Positions 8,899 to 18,440 of a stretch of 64,000 nucleotides of DNA are shown here, piece after piece. The DNA comes from Spirosoma arboris. Its GTDB lineage: Bacteria; Bacteroidota; Bacteroidia; Cytophagales; Spirosomataceae. The position numbers and the translations under genes were made by a program. The stretch covers positions 124,001 through 188,000 of the forward strand of contig NZ_WPIN01000001.1 in NCBI RefSeq assembly GCF_009754945.1, in the 5' to 3' direction. The notes below the pieces were generated by a model that saw only the letters and a program-made list of their open reading frames with translations, was not told where the DNA came from and searched no databases. Position 1 is the first letter of the stretch. Each line of letters opens with the position of its first letter.

Positions 8899-10004
8899 GC
8901 AATCCAGAATTATTGACCGAACTACAGGCGTATGGATTACGGCTGGACGGATTCGCTGACAAGGGTGGCCGAAAAGGAGGAGCTGGCCCAACCGATCATA
9001 AAGCCGTTCGACTGGGCGACGCCACGATTATGGTACCTGTCCATAATTCAGCTTCTTTACGCTCGCCCTATTCCGCCGAAGAACCAAACCTGCTGGGCGT
9101 TTCAAAACTTTCCAAAAATGGCGAGTTTGTCGGAATGATCGTATTTCCAAAACAACCTAAGTTCTATTCGTACACAACCTCCGATGGTGTTCCGTTCTGG
9201 AAAATTGCGCAGCTTCATAGCCATAACGTGCTGGCTACGACCGTCCTACAGAACTGTGTGCGCTACGGCGATAAGGAAACCTCCTGTCAGTTTTGCGCTA
9301 TTGGCGAGTCGCTAAAACTGAAAAGGACCATCTCGTATAAGCGCCCGTTTCAGTTGGCCGAAGTGGCCAAAGCGGCTGTCGAGTTGGATGGTATCGAGCA
9401 GTTTGTGTTAACGACGGGTACACCCTCGACGCCCGATCGCGGGGCTAAGGTGCTTTGTGAAAGTGTCAGAGCCATCAAGGCGAGCGTTGATATCCCGATT
9501 CAGGTTCAATGTGAACCACCCGCTGATTTCGTCTGGTTCGAACGGCTGAAAGAAGCAGGTGCCGATGCGCTGGGTATGCATCTGGAAGCAGTGGAAGAGG
9601 CCGTCCGCCAACGGATAATGCCGGGCAAGGCTGAAGTTTCGGTCAGTTACTACATGGAAGCCTTCAAAGCTGCGGTCGAGGTGTTTGGCCGAGGTCAGGT
9701 CTCGACTTATCTGCTGGCCGGGCTGGGCGATTCCGAAGAAGCGCTCATCAACATCAGTCGCGAGTTGGTCGATATTGGGGTTTATCCGTTTGTGGTGCCG
9801 TTTGTTCCCGTGGGTGGTACGCCGTTGGAAAACCACCCAACCCCCAACAAAGATTTCATGCAACGCGTCCTCTCCGAAGTAGGCAGCATCATTGCCGAAG
9901 GGGAAATCACCTCGAACAAAATGAAAGCAGGTTGCGCGAAGTGTGGTGCGTGTTCAACCCTGAAATCGTTCGAGAAAATGGCCAAAACGATGGCCTTTGC
10001 ATAA
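8895..10004 (+). CDS. MSMEG_0568 family radical SAM protein (Nit1C)
   Basis: 369 residues. Cysteines C121, C131 and C134 ([15 protein letters not shown]) form the probable SAM-cluster motif with an unusual C-x9-C-x2-C spacing instead of CxxxCxxC. A second triad C347/C350/C353 (GCAKCGAC) near the C-terminus may bind an auxiliary cluster. The middle has TIM-barrel strands ([31 protein letters not shown]) reminiscent of biotin-synthase-like enzymes. This is the conserved radical SAM member of Nit1C (nitD in Pseudomonas); its substrate is not known. It overlaps the nitrilase by four bases and is followed by the GNAT gene after 34 bases. Confidence 0.93.
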   Translation: MSNPELLTELQAYGLRLDGFADKGGRKGGAGPTDHKAVRLGDATIMVPVHNSASLRSPYSAEEPNLLGVSKLSKNGEFVGMIVFPKQPKFYSYTTSDGVPFWKIAQLHSHNVLATTVLQNCVRYGDKETSCQFCAIGESLKLKRTISYKRPFQLAEVAKAAVELDGIEQFVLTTGTPSTPDRGAKVLCESVRAIKASVDIPIQVQCEPPADFVWFERLKEAGADALGMHLEAVEEAVRQRIMPGKAEVSVSYYMEAFKAAVEVFGRGQVSTYLLAGLGDSEEALINISRELVDIGVYPFVVPFVPVGGTPLENHPTPNKDFMQRVLSEVGSIIAEGEITSNKMKAGCAKCGACSTLKSFEKMAKTMAFA

Positions 10005-10038
10005 GAATTGACAGTCAATCCAAAACCTTGCATGTCCC

Positions 10039-10629
10039 ATGATTATTGAAAAACCAACCGAGTATAGAGCAAGTCATATTACGTTTGATTTTGCCCAAGA
10101 TTCCTGGCAGATCAATCAATACTGGGACTTGCGTCGGCAGATTTTTTGCGAGGAGCAGCAGATCTTTACCGGATCGGACCGCGATTCCATTGACGACAAG
10201 GCCTTGCCAATTATCGCCGAAAGTAGTTACACTGGCTTTCTGGATCAGGTTGTTGGCATTGTACGCATCGACGAACGAAGTCCGGGCGTTTGGTGGGGTG
10301 GCCGACTGGGCGTAGCCAAATCGTACCGAAAGCTCGCTCGATTTCAGACTTCGGGCCTTTTCAACGATCAGCATCCGATTTACCCCTTTACCCAAACGAT
10401 AGGCGGAGCCCTGATTTTCAAGGCCGTATCAACTGCACTCACGCTCGGCTGCCGGGAGTTCTATGCGTATGTGCAGGAACAGAACGTAACATTTTTCAAT
10501 CGAATGCACTGGCAAACCGGTGATCCACTGCATGTTTTCGGGAAACTGCATTATCACATGAAATGCGATCTCGAATTCTATACCCCTTCGCAAAAGTCAT
10601 TGTACCAACTTAAGTGCATTGTAAGCTAA
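10039..10629 (+). CDS. MSMEG_0567/Sll0786 family GNAT acetyltransferase (Nit1C)
   Basis: 196 residues with the GNAT fold: the N-terminal RRQIFCEEQQIF strand-helix, a central VVGIVRIDE strand, and the acetyl-CoA region around GGRLGVAKSYR followed by the IGGALIFKAVSTALTLGCREFYAYVQ helix. It corresponds to the nitrogen starvation N-acetyltransferase of Nit1C (nitE). It lies 34 bases after the radical SAM gene. A palindromic repeat separates it from the next cluster gene, so downstream expression may be modulated there. The acceptor substrate is unknown. Confidence 0.9.
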   Translation: MIIEKPTEYRASHITFDFAQDSWQINQYWDLRRQIFCEEQQIFTGSDRDSIDDKALPIIAESSYTGFLDQVVGIVRIDERSPGVWWGGRLGVAKSYRKLARFQTSGLFNDQHPIYPFTQTIGGALIFKAVSTALTLGCREFYAYVQEQNVTFFNRMHWQTGDPLHVFGKLHYHMKCDLEFYTPSQKSLYQLKCIVS

Positions 10630-10650
10630 GTCTGCTGGTATTTACTGGCC

Positions 10651-10838
10651 AAAGCCGTAGGCTTGACCAATGTTGTAACCCCCGGATTTATTCGGGGACC
10701 AGACGATGGATCGATAACAAAGTCCCGTAGGGATGGCCGATATCAATCTTTGTTCGCAACTCCTCTGCCGATTCCCCCGAATAAATTCGGGAGCTATAAC
10801 ATCGACCGTCCGCGGCTGCGGTCAAGCCTATGGGCTTT
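10651..10838. repeat. Nested extragenic palindromic repeat (MITE/REP-like) inside Nit1C
   Basis: The ~250-base gap between the GNAT and flavoprotein genes is mostly a repeat element. Outer arms AAAGCCGTAGGCTTGACC (10651-10668) and its near reverse complement (10820-10838) enclose two inner inverted copies built on CCCGAATAAATTCGGG-like palindromes (about 10680-10697 and 10773-10793). No open frame within it looks genic. Such composite palindromes are common extragenic repeats in Bacteroidota; copy number could not be tested here. Confidence 0.7.
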
Positions 10839-10877
10839 ACTATACTTTATGATGTACTTACTACCTACTATAAAAAT

Positions 10878-12143
10878 ATGAAAACTCAATATGAAGTAAT
10901 CGTAATTGGAGCGGGACAGGCTGGCCTCTCTATGAGTTACTTATTGAAACAACAGGGAATTGACCACGTCGTGTTCGAGAAGAAACGTATCTCCGATTCC
11001 TGGAGAAGTTACCGCTGGGACACATTCTGCCTGGTCACGCCCAACTGGCAATGTAACTTGCCCGGCTATTCGTACTCCGGCAATGATCCTTATGGGTTTA
11101 TGGTTAAAGACGAGATTGTGGACTTTTTGGAAGGTTATGCCGCCAGTTTTAATCCACCAGTAAAAGAGGGCGTCGAAGTTCTGGCCGTTTCCAAGGAACC
11201 ACTGACCGATTCGTTCACCGTCCTGACCAATGAAGGTGTCTACACCGCCAATCAGGTAGTTGTCTGTATTGGTAATTTTCACTCGGCACCCTTGCCGAAA
11301 CTGGCCGAAAAATTTCCGACGTATATAGAGCAAGTTCATTCAGCTCATTATAAGAATCCAGAAAGTTTGCCAGCGGGCGATGTGCTGGTTGTGGGAACTG
11401 GGCAGTCGGGCGCGCAAATTGCTGAAGACTTACATCTGGCAGGTCGAAACGTGCACTTGTGTGTCGGTAAAGCGCCCCGCTGTGCACGGCTGTATCGGGG
11501 GAAAGATGTTGTGGAATGGCTGGATATGATGAAGTACTACGACATTCCGGTCGACAAACACCCGGAAGGCGAAAACGTACGCGAAAAAACCAACCATTAC
11601 GTAACCGGGCGCGATGGTGGCCGTGAAATCGACCTGCGTAAGTTCGCCCTCGAAGGCATGAAGCTCTATGGAGTACTCAATGACGCAAACGACTCCGAAC
11701 TGGTTTTTGCCTCCAATCTGAAGGAGCATCTTGACTATGCCGATAAGGTATCGGAAAATATCAAAAAGCGAATCGACCAGTACATTCTCGATAACCAGAT
11801 CGATGCCCCTGTCGAACCGACTTATGTTCCGGTCTGGGAACCTGCCGACGAAGTGACCTCTGTACTACTTGAAAATACCAACATTACTTCTGTTGTGTGG
11901 TGCATCGGCTTTGGCATGGATTATTCCTGGCTCAAACTACCCGTGATGAATGAACGAGGACATCCTGTTCACCAGCGGGGCCTTACGGAAGTTGATGGTC
12001 TGTATTTTCTGGGGCTGACCTGGCAAAACACCTGGGGCTCGGCGCGGTTTTCGGGCGTGGGTAAAGATGCCGAATACTTACTGGAAAGTATTGAGAAAAA
12101 CCTGCCAGCGACCGTTTCTGTTCTGAATTCAACCGAAGCCTAA
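10878..12143 (+). CDS. MSMEG_0569 family flavin-dependent oxidoreductase (Nit1C)
   Basis: 421 residues from the ATG at 10878, chosen because the dinucleotide-binding fold starts at once (YEVIVIGAGQAGLSMSYLL, GxGxxG at residues 11-16). An upstream start at 10830 would add 16 unrelated residues read from the repeat region. A second GxGxxG (VVGTGQSGAQIAED) marks the NAD(P)H site, so the layout is that of flavin monooxygenase-like or thioredoxin-reductase-like enzymes. The family is the conserved FAD oxidoreductase of Nit1C (nitH). In this genome it precedes the AIR-synthase gene with only 3 bases between them. Confidence 0.93.
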   Translation: MKTQYEVIVIGAGQAGLSMSYLLKQQGIDHVVFEKKRISDSWRSYRWDTFCLVTPNWQCNLPGYSYSGNDPYGFMVKDEIVDFLEGYAASFNPPVKEGVEVLAVSKEPLTDSFTVLTNEGVYTANQVVVCIGNFHSAPLPKLAEKFPTYIEQVHSAHYKNPESLPAGDVLVVGTGQSGAQIAEDLHLAGRNVHLCVGKAPRCARLYRGKDVVEWLDMMKYYDIPVDKHPEGENVREKTNHYVTGRDGGREIDLRKFALEGMKLYGVLNDANDSELVFASNLKEHLDYADKVSENIKKRIDQYILDNQIDAPVEPTYVPVWEPADEVTSVLLENTNITSVVWCIGFGMDYSWLKLPVMNERGHPVHQRGLTEVDGLYFLGLTWQNTWGSARFSGVGKDAEYLLESIEKNLPATVSVLNSTEA

Positions 12144-12146
12144 TCT

Positions 12147-13103
12147 ATGTTGCAACGTATCATAGAGCAGGTACTCAGTCAGCGTTCGGTACGTGATAAA
12201 CTTGCCATTGATCAGACCTATTCAACCCTTGGCGATTATGTTTCGTACCAGGATCCGTTTGATCGAAGCGAACACCAAATTTTCCTCGGCGATGATTGCG
12301 CTGTGATTCCCGATGGCCACGGCGATCACCTTCTGTTTTCTTCCGAAGGAATCATTACGAGTTTTCTGGAGGCTGCGCCTTGGTTTGCGGGTTATTCATC
12401 CATTATGGTCAATATCAGCGACATCTGTTCGATGGGTGGTTTGCCAATGGCGGTAACGGATGTTTTATGGTTAAAAGACCAGGAACAGGGCACTTTGATC
12501 TGGGAAGGCATGATGGCTGCTTCGATAGCTTACGGAGTCCCCATCGTTGGTGGGCATACCTGTTATCATACCGAGAGTCGTCATCTTGCGGTTTCGATAC
12601 TTGGTAAGGCGAAAAAATTGTTAGAAAGTAAAGCGGCCCGGCAATCCGAAACGTTACTAATGGCCGTAGATATGAATGGGAGTTATTACCAGAATTACCC
12701 CTTCTGGAATGCATCGACGACGGCCGATCCGGCTCATCTTCGGGCTAACCTGTCGCTCATGTACGAGCTGGCTAACCGGGGGCTTTCGGTAGCAGCCAAA
12801 GATATCAGTATGGGGGGCATTATTGGTACCCTCGCCATGTTCGTGAAAGCCTCGGGCGTTGGTGCAGAACTGTACCTGGATCAGATTCCCAAACCTGAGG
12901 GTGTCGATTGGGAAAAGTGGCTGGTTAGCTTTCCGAGTTTCGGCTATTTGTTTACCTGTAAACCCGGCGATGAAAATACATGCATTGATTTGTTTACATC
13001 ACATACTATTCAGTGCAACGCTATCGGAAATATCATTGAAAATCAGCAAATTGTAGTGCATATGGGGGAAGGGCAATCAATTATTAGCTTAAAAACTGTT
13101 TAA
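12147..13103 (+). CDS. Sll0787 family AIR synthase-like protein (Nit1C)
   Basis: 318 residues. It resembles PurM/SelD/ThiL ATP-binding proteins: an acidic FLGDDCAVIPDG motif near residue 50, then the metal and phosphate-site stretch VNISDICSMGGLPMAVTDV, and the C-terminal AKDISMGGIIGTLAMF motif. It is the AIR-synthase-related member of Nit1C (nitF). The family probably makes a phosphorylated or cyclised intermediate at the expense of ATP, but no reaction is proven. A 30-bp inverted repeat lies immediately downstream. Confidence 0.92.
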   Translation: MLQRIIEQVLSQRSVRDKLAIDQTYSTLGDYVSYQDPFDRSEHQIFLGDDCAVIPDGHGDHLLFSSEGIITSFLEAAPWFAGYSSIMVNISDICSMGGLPMAVTDVLWLKDQEQGTLIWEGMMAASIAYGVPIVGGHTCYHTESRHLAVSILGKAKKLLESKAARQSETLLMAVDMNGSYYQNYPFWNASTTADPAHLRANLSLMYELANRGLSVAAKDISMGGIIGTLAMFVKASGVGAELYLDQIPKPEGVDWEKWLVSFPSFGYLFTCKPGDENTCIDLFTSHTIQCNAIGNIIENQQIVVHMGEGQSIISLKTV

Positions 13104-13121
13104 AATTTCCTAAGCAGTAAT

Positions 13122-13212
13122 TTTTGTCATGCTGACGAAGGAAGCATCTTACAGGCATCCTTACTAGCTTGTCAAGAAACTTTAAGATGCTTCCTTCGTC
13201 AGCATGACAAAA
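13122..13212. repeat. Perfect 30-bp inverted repeat, abundant-type extragenic element
   Basis: Positions 13122-13151 and 13183-13212 are perfect reverse complements (core GTCATGCTGACGAAGGAAGC) separated by 31 bases. I recognise this word as a widespread extragenic palindrome in Bacteroidota. It fills most of the 148-bp gap between the AIR-synthase gene and the MSMEG_0570-type gene and could form a strong hairpin in the cluster mRNA. Confidence 0.85.
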
Positions 13213-13251
13213 TCGGATTCCAAAGAAAAACTTAAACAATCAACGTAAATC

Positions 13252-13524
13252 ATGCCAGAAGTCAACGTAACTATTGAATGGCCAGATAAACAGAAGGACA
13301 GTATTTACTCGCCTTCAACTGTGCTGCTTCAATATATAAAATCAGGAGATTCCCTGTCGATTCAGGATTTCGACGAGCGAATCTCACAAGCTTTACAACT
13401 GGCGAGTCAGCGTGTTTACGAACGTTATGGTTTCGAATGCACATCGGCGATGGGCGAGTTAGCCCGGTTAAAAGCACGAATAGCGACTATCAATGATAAG
13501 AATCAACTGATAAAAGTTCTTTAA
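13252..13524 (+). CDS. MSMEG_0570 family nitrogen starvation response protein (Nit1C)
   Basis: 90 residues. It starts MPEVNVTIEWPDKQKDSIYSP and contains SQRVYERYGFECTSAMGELARL, matching the small MSMEG_0570 family that accompanies Nit1C (nitG). The function is unknown. It is the last structural gene of the cluster before the AraC regulator, which starts 23 bases downstream. Confidence 0.9.
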   Translation: MPEVNVTIEWPDKQKDSIYSPSTVLLQYIKSGDSLSIQDFDERISQALQLASQRVYERYGFECTSAMGELARLKARIATINDKNQLIKVL

Positions 13525-13547
13525 GCCTGCCTTACCAGAAGCTATCC

Positions 13548-14462
13548 ATGATAAAAAAAGACATTCCAGTTTACAGCATCGACAAGCTATCCCTTTTCAA
13601 ACAAAAGGACATACAGATCAGTCGGTTTGCTCCCTATCTGGCTGTCCATAAAAATCTGCATCTGGCCCACAAGCACGACTTTTATCATTTGATTCTGTTT
13701 CTGGAAGGTGGGGGTACCCACGACATTGATTTTCACACGTTTCCGGTACGCCCTTATCAGATTTATTTCATGATTCCGGGGCAGGTTCACAGCTGGAGTT
13801 TTGAAGGCCCTGTCGATGGGTATGTCATCAATTTCTCCGGCTCCTTCTTTCATTCGTTTCTGGCACGAGCCGATTTCCTGAGTCAGTTCTCGTTTTTTAA
13901 TGGAATCGTTGACGATTCGGTTATCGATATTCCAGAGGAAATCCAGCCAAAAGTAAAGCACTATTTTGAAGCCCTTTTGAAAGAAAGTGATACCGATTCT
14001 ACGTTCGGACTGGATATGGTTCGGGCACTATTGATTCAATTATTCATCACGATACATAGAATTAGTGACGCAGAAAAAAGTGGCAAAACGTCTCTGCACA
14101 ATTATGCCATCCTCAAGAATTTTCAAAAGCTTATTGAGGCCAATTATAACACGTTGCGATTGCCGAAAGAATACGCTGAAAAACTCTTTTTAACGCCTAA
14201 CTACCTCAATACAATTTGCCGTCAGCTCATGGGTGTTTCATCCGGCGAAGTCATCCGAATCCGAATCGTGATGGAAGCCAAAAGGCAGCTCGTTAATCTG
14301 GACTTAACTGTTGCCGAAATCGCCTACAACCTCAACTTTGAAGACACGTCCTACTTTACCAAGTTCTTCAAAAAGCAGGCTGGCGTTACGCCGAAAGAAT
14401 TTCGGGAAGCAGAAATCAAACGGGTCAACAGAGCCAATAGCCGGCTTGGGTCAATCACTTAA
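13548..14462 (+). CDS. AraC family transcriptional regulator
   Basis: 304 residues. The N-terminal cupin-like sensing domain (HKHDFYHLILFLEGGGTHDIDFH, IYFMIPGQVHSW) is followed by a C-terminal AraC/XylS double helix-turn-helix (LTPNYLNTICRQLMG and VAEIAYNLNFEDTSYFTKFFKK, ending GVTPKEFR). It lies in the same direction 23 bases after the Nit1C genes. It is therefore a likely co-transcribed regulator of the cluster, perhaps binding the repeats upstream of 7423; this is inference from position. The effector is unknown. Confidence 0.92.
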   Translation: MIKKDIPVYSIDKLSLFKQKDIQISRFAPYLAVHKNLHLAHKHDFYHLILFLEGGGTHDIDFHTFPVRPYQIYFMIPGQVHSWSFEGPVDGYVINFSGSFFHSFLARADFLSQFSFFNGIVDDSVIDIPEEIQPKVKHYFEALLKESDTDSTFGLDMVRALLIQLFITIHRISDAEKSGKTSLHNYAILKNFQKLIEANYNTLRLPKEYAEKLFLTPNYLNTICRQLMGVSSGEVIRIRIVMEAKRQLVNLDLTVAEIAYNLNFEDTSYFTKFFKKQAGVTPKEFREAEIKRVNRANSRLGSIT

Positions 14463-14703
14463 CCCGACTCCATTGCTAGCCATCAGTAGGCTTTTGAGGT
14501 AAGATTATTCCAACTAGTAAGCCCGACGCCCACTTCTGGCTTAACTCCTGCGCTAATTGCTGTAATTATTCAGTGAACGATTTGGGAAAAACTGATTGGC
14601 CTCCGGCTTTAATCAGGGTTAATAACTCTTATTTTTACGCAGTTAAAACCCAACCTTATCCTGCCCCACTGATTAACGTTCTGCAAGGCGAACTCTTTTT
14701 ATC

Positions 14704-17700
14704 TTGGATACGACAGCTACCAATAATCAATACCCCTTTTTAAAAGGAGGGGGAGAAATGGGGGCACTCACCCGCCAGTATAACTGGGCAAACACATCGC
14801 TAGGGACACCGGACCAGTGGCCCCAAAGCCTGCGTACTACCCTGAGTATCCTTCTTAACTCCAGGTTTCCCATGTTTCTGTTTTGGGGGCCAACGCATCT
14901 TTGCTTCTATAATGATGCCTATCGGCCAAGTCTGGGCAATGAAGGCAAGCACCCGCAAGCCCTGGGCAGACCTGGTGCCGAAGTATGGCCGGAAATCTGG
15001 GAGTTTATCAAGCCCTTGATTGATCAGGTTCTGTTGGATCAGGGGGCGACCTGGAACGAAGACCAGTTGCTGCCGATTTACCGCAATGGCCAGATGGAGG
15101 ATGTGTATTGGACCTTTAGTTACAGTCCAGTCATTGATGAATCTGGAAGTTCGGCTGGCGTATTTGTTACCTGTACTGAAACCACAGAAAAAGTAAAAAA
15201 TCTGGAACAGCTTCAGGAAAACAAAGATCAATTGACATTTGCCATTGACGCTGCGGAGTTAGGTACCTGGGACTTAAACCCGGTCACGAATAAGTTTAGG
15301 GCCAACGCTCGCTTGAAAGAGTGGTTTGGCTTACTTCCCGAAGATGAAGTAGAACTGCCGCTAGCGATCAATGTCATTGCCCACAACGATAGACAACGCG
15401 TGAGCGATGCGATTCAGCGGGCCTTAACGTATGACTCTGGTGGCTATTATGAGGTGGAGTATACGATCGTACATCCAGTAACCCGGCAGGAAACGATTGT
15501 TAGAGCAAAAGGTCGGGCCTCGTTTACAGATGAGCAGACTGCTTATCGATTCAATGGTACTTTACAGGACATCACCAAAGAGAAAAAAGCCCAGAAACTG
15601 GCCGACTTAGCTATTAAAAGCTCAGGAATTGGCCTGTTTCAGGTGGATTTGGCCACCGAACAGATCGACTACACGCCTGCTTATGCTGCTATTGTTAGTG
15701 GCGATTCGACTAAAAAAGCATTGACTCGGCATGACTTTGTCAAGTACATTCATCCTGACGATCGGCTACTACGGGAAGCCGCCACGAATGCCGGACTGAA
15801 AGCGGGCGAACTTGAGTACAAAACACGGGTAATCTGGATCGATGGCTCAATCCACTCCATTAACGTGGCGGGCGGTTTTATATACGATGAAGAAGGTCAA
15901 CCCATAACGTTCTCCGGTACGGTCAAAGACATTACCGAGGCCGAAAATCAGCGGCAGGCTTTACAGAAGGCCGAAGAGCAGGTTGCCCAGGTTCAGCGCC
16001 AAAGCGATGCCTTATTCCGAAACGTGACGAATAGCTCGCCAACGGGTCTGTGGCTCTCCGACCAGACCGGTGGCCTTACGTATCTGAATAAAACGCTGGT
16101 CGACTGGACAGGCATAGCCTACGAAGACCTCTTGAGAGGAGGCTGGTCCAATGCTATTATTGAAGCTGACCGGCAGCGGAGTATAGCTGCTTTTGGGGAA
16201 GCCATTGCTACCCGTACCCATTATGATGTTCAGTTTAGGCTTAAAAAAGGGGATGGCCAACTAGTCTGGTGTCGGGCGGCTGGTGATCCGTATTACCAGG
16301 AAGATGGTAGTTATGCGGGCTATGCTGGCTATTGTGTGGACATTGAGGAGCTTGTTTCGGGTCGGGAAGCACTCATGCAAAGCGAAGCCCGTTTTCGTTC
16401 CCTGATCGAACAGGCTCCAGTGGCTACTGGTCTACTCATAGGCCGCAAGCTTATTATTGAGCTGGCCAATGAGCCAATGCTTCAGTTTTGGGGTAAGGGT
16501 CATACTGTGTTTGGCAAGGCCTTTGCCGAAGTGTTACCCGAACTCGAGGATCAACCCTTCATTAAGATTCTGGATGAGGTATATACTACCGGGAAGCCGT
16601 ATCAGGCTACCGCCGATCGTTGTGAGTTAGTGATCAATGGTCAGCCGCGTACCTTTTATTTTAATTTCACTTACCAACCCGTTTTCGATGAAGAGGGGCA
16701 GGTCTATGCCATTTTGAATATGGCTGTAGATGTCACGGAGCAAGTACTGGCCCGCCAGGCGATTGAAGAAAGTGAGCGCTTTTCACGTACTGTGTTTTAC
16801 AACTCACCCGTCGCCAAACTGGTGTATATTGGACAGGATATGGTTCTGCGGGAAGCCAATGAAAAGATGCTTGAGATCTTTGGACGCGATGCCTCAATCA
16901 TTGGGAGACCGATAATGGAAACTATTCCCGAACTGAAGCGAACTCAACTTCTGGACAAGTACCGCCAGGTATTGGCTAACGGTGAGACGTATGTGGCATG
17001 GGCTGAACGTATAGAACTGATCAGGAACGGCGAATCGTACTGGGGTTTTTATGATTATGCATTCAAGCCTTTGTTTGGTAAGGATGAAAATGTCTATGGG
17101 GTTATTTGTACAACTATAGACGTAACTCCCCAGGTTATAGCTCACCAAAAACTGGAAGAAGCCGAAGCAGGTCTTCGGGGGGCAATCGAATTAGCCCAGT
17201 TAGGCACCTGGAGCATCGATGTGGCTACTGACCAGCTTACGTATTCTGACCGGATGATGGACTGGTTCGGATATGACCCTCGACAGCAGTCTTACGAGCA
17301 GGTAGGGCCGATTCTTCAGACTGAAGATCTAGAACGGGTTGCCAGAGCAATAGCCTGGGCCTTGACGCCAGAATCTAACGGGATTTACGATGAAATTTAT
17401 ACCATTATTCATCCCAGAACAGGAGCAAAGCGAATCCTGCATGCTCAGGGCAAAGCCATCTTTGATGAAAGCGGAAAAGCTGTGCGGCTGAATGGGACCG
17501 CTCAGGATATTACCATTCAGCGGGAACTTCAACTGGCGCTCGAAAACGAAGTACAGCTTCGCACCGAAGAACTGGAAACGGCCAATGAAGAATTAGCCGC
17601 TGGAAATGAAGAGCTAGCTGCTAATAATGAGGAATATGCAGCTATCAATGAGGAGTTAGAAGAAGCGAATTTACTCCTGAATCGGTCCAATGATAATCTG

Positions 17701-18405
17701 CAAAAGTTTGCGTACGTAGCCTCTCATGATTTGCAGGAGCCGCTGCGTAAGATTCAGCAGTTTGGGGACTTGTTGCGAGCCCGCCAACGGACGTTATCAG
17801 GAGAGGAGTTAATGTACATTGAACGGATGCAGTCAGCCGCCAATCGAATGGCTACCCTGATTCGGGACCTACTCGACTTTTCGCGCATCTCTACCCAGCG
17901 TGACATTAGTACAAATAGGTTTGTATCCCTTCAGGAGGTGGTTGAACGGGTATTGACGACTCTGGAGCTGACGATTGCTGAAACGCAGGCGGAGGTTACC
18001 ATTGAACCTTTACCGACTCTTTTGGGGAATGCTTCCCAGCTGGACCAGCTTTTCCAAAATTTACTTAGTAATGCCTTGAAATTTCGGCAACCCATTCTAC
18101 TGCCGGTGATTCAGATTACGTGCCATGCGATACTGGCTACAGAGTTACCACCTTCGGTTAAACCTGCCAGGGCTGCCAAAGCGTATTATCGGATTGATAT
18201 AGTGGACAACGGTATTGGCTTTGATGAGAAATATCTGGACCGCATATTCCAGGTCTTCCAACGCCTGCATGGAAAGACTGAGTTTGCCGGAACGGGAATT
18301 GGTTTAGCGATTTGTGAACGTGTGGTGGCCAATCACGGTGGAGCGATTACTGCCAGTAGCAGCCCAAATCAGGGCGCTACCTTCAGCGTGTATTTACCCG
18401 TATAG
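14704..18405 (+). CDS. Multi-PAS sensor histidine kinase
   Basis: 1233 residues, cytoplasmic, with no membrane helix seen. About seven PAS-type modules follow one another (approx. 20-165, 170-295, 296-415, 430-555, 560-685, 690-815, 820-945), then a Glu/Asn-rich coiled coil, then the kinase core: H-box ASHDLQEPLRK with phospho-acceptor His1008, N-box NLLSNALKF, VDNGIGFDEKY and GTGIGLAIC. No receiver domain is present, so its response regulator must be elsewhere. The start is a TTG at 14704; the FLxGGGEMGAL segment conserved in this kinase family lies just inside it, which argues against the later ATG at 14758. Confidence 0.92.
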   Translation: MDTTATNNQYPFLKGGGEMGALTRQYNWANTSLGTPDQWPQSLRTTLSILLNSRFPMFLFWGPTHLCFYNDAYRPSLGNEGKHPQALGRPGAEVWPEIWEFIKPLIDQVLLDQGATWNEDQLLPIYRNGQMEDVYWTFSYSPVIDESGSSAGVFVTCTETTEKVKNLEQLQENKDQLTFAIDAAELGTWDLNPVTNKFRANARLKEWFGLLPEDEVELPLAINVIAHNDRQRVSDAIQRALTYDSGGYYEVEYTIVHPVTRQETIVRAKGRASFTDEQTAYRFNGTLQDITKEKKAQKLADLAIKSSGIGLFQVDLATEQIDYTPAYAAIVSGDSTKKALTRHDFVKYIHPDDRLLREAATNAGLKAGELEYKTRVIWIDGSIHSINVAGGFIYDEEGQPITFSGTVKDITEAENQRQALQKAEEQVAQVQRQSDALFRNVTNSSPTGLWLSDQTGGLTYLNKTLVDWTGIAYEDLLRGGWSNAIIEADRQRSIAAFGEAIATRTHYDVQFRLKKGDGQLVWCRAAGDPYYQEDGSYAGYAGYCVDIEELVSGREALMQSEARFRSLIEQAPVATGLLIGRKLIIELANEPMLQFWGKGHTVFGKAFAEVLPELEDQPFIKILDEVYTTGKPYQATADRCELVINGQPRTFYFNFTYQPVFDEEGQVYAILNMAVDVTEQVLARQAIEESERFSRTVFYNSPVAKLVYIGQDMVLREANEKMLEIFGRDASIIGRPIMETIPELKRTQLLDKYRQVLANGETYVAWAERIELIRNGESYWGFYDYAFKPLFGKDENVYGVICTTIDVTPQVIAHQKLEEAEAGLRGAIELAQLGTWSIDVATDQLTYSDRMMDWFGYDPRQQSYEQVGPILQTEDLERVARAIAWALTPESNGIYDEIYTIIHPRTGAKRILHAQGKAIFDESGKAVRLNGTAQDITIQRELQLALENEVQLRTEELETANEELAAGNEELAANNEEYAAINEELEEANLLLNRSNDNLQKFAYVASHDLQEPLRKIQQFGDLLRARQRTLSGEELMYIERMQSAANRMATLIRDLLDFSRISTQRDISTNRFVSLQEVVERVLTTLELTIAETQAEVTIEPLPTLLGNASQLDQLFQNLLSNALKFRQPILLPVIQITCHAILATELPPSVKPARAAKAYYRIDIVDNGIGFDEKYLDRIFQVFQRLHGKTEFAGTGIGLAICERVVANHGGAITASSSPNQGATFSVYLPV

Positions 18406-18440
18406 TCATAGCTGCCTGCGCGGGTGGATTTTGACCGTTG

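Noticed and set aside
10663..10881. A 72-codon frame between the GNAT and flavoprotein genes
   Set aside because: It is read from a nested palindromic repeat and shows no protein-like composition.
14741..14760. AAAAGGAGG followed by ATG at 14758 as the kinase start
   Set aside because: The purine stretch encodes a conserved GGGE motif of the protein; a TTG start at 14704 retains the full conserved N-terminus.
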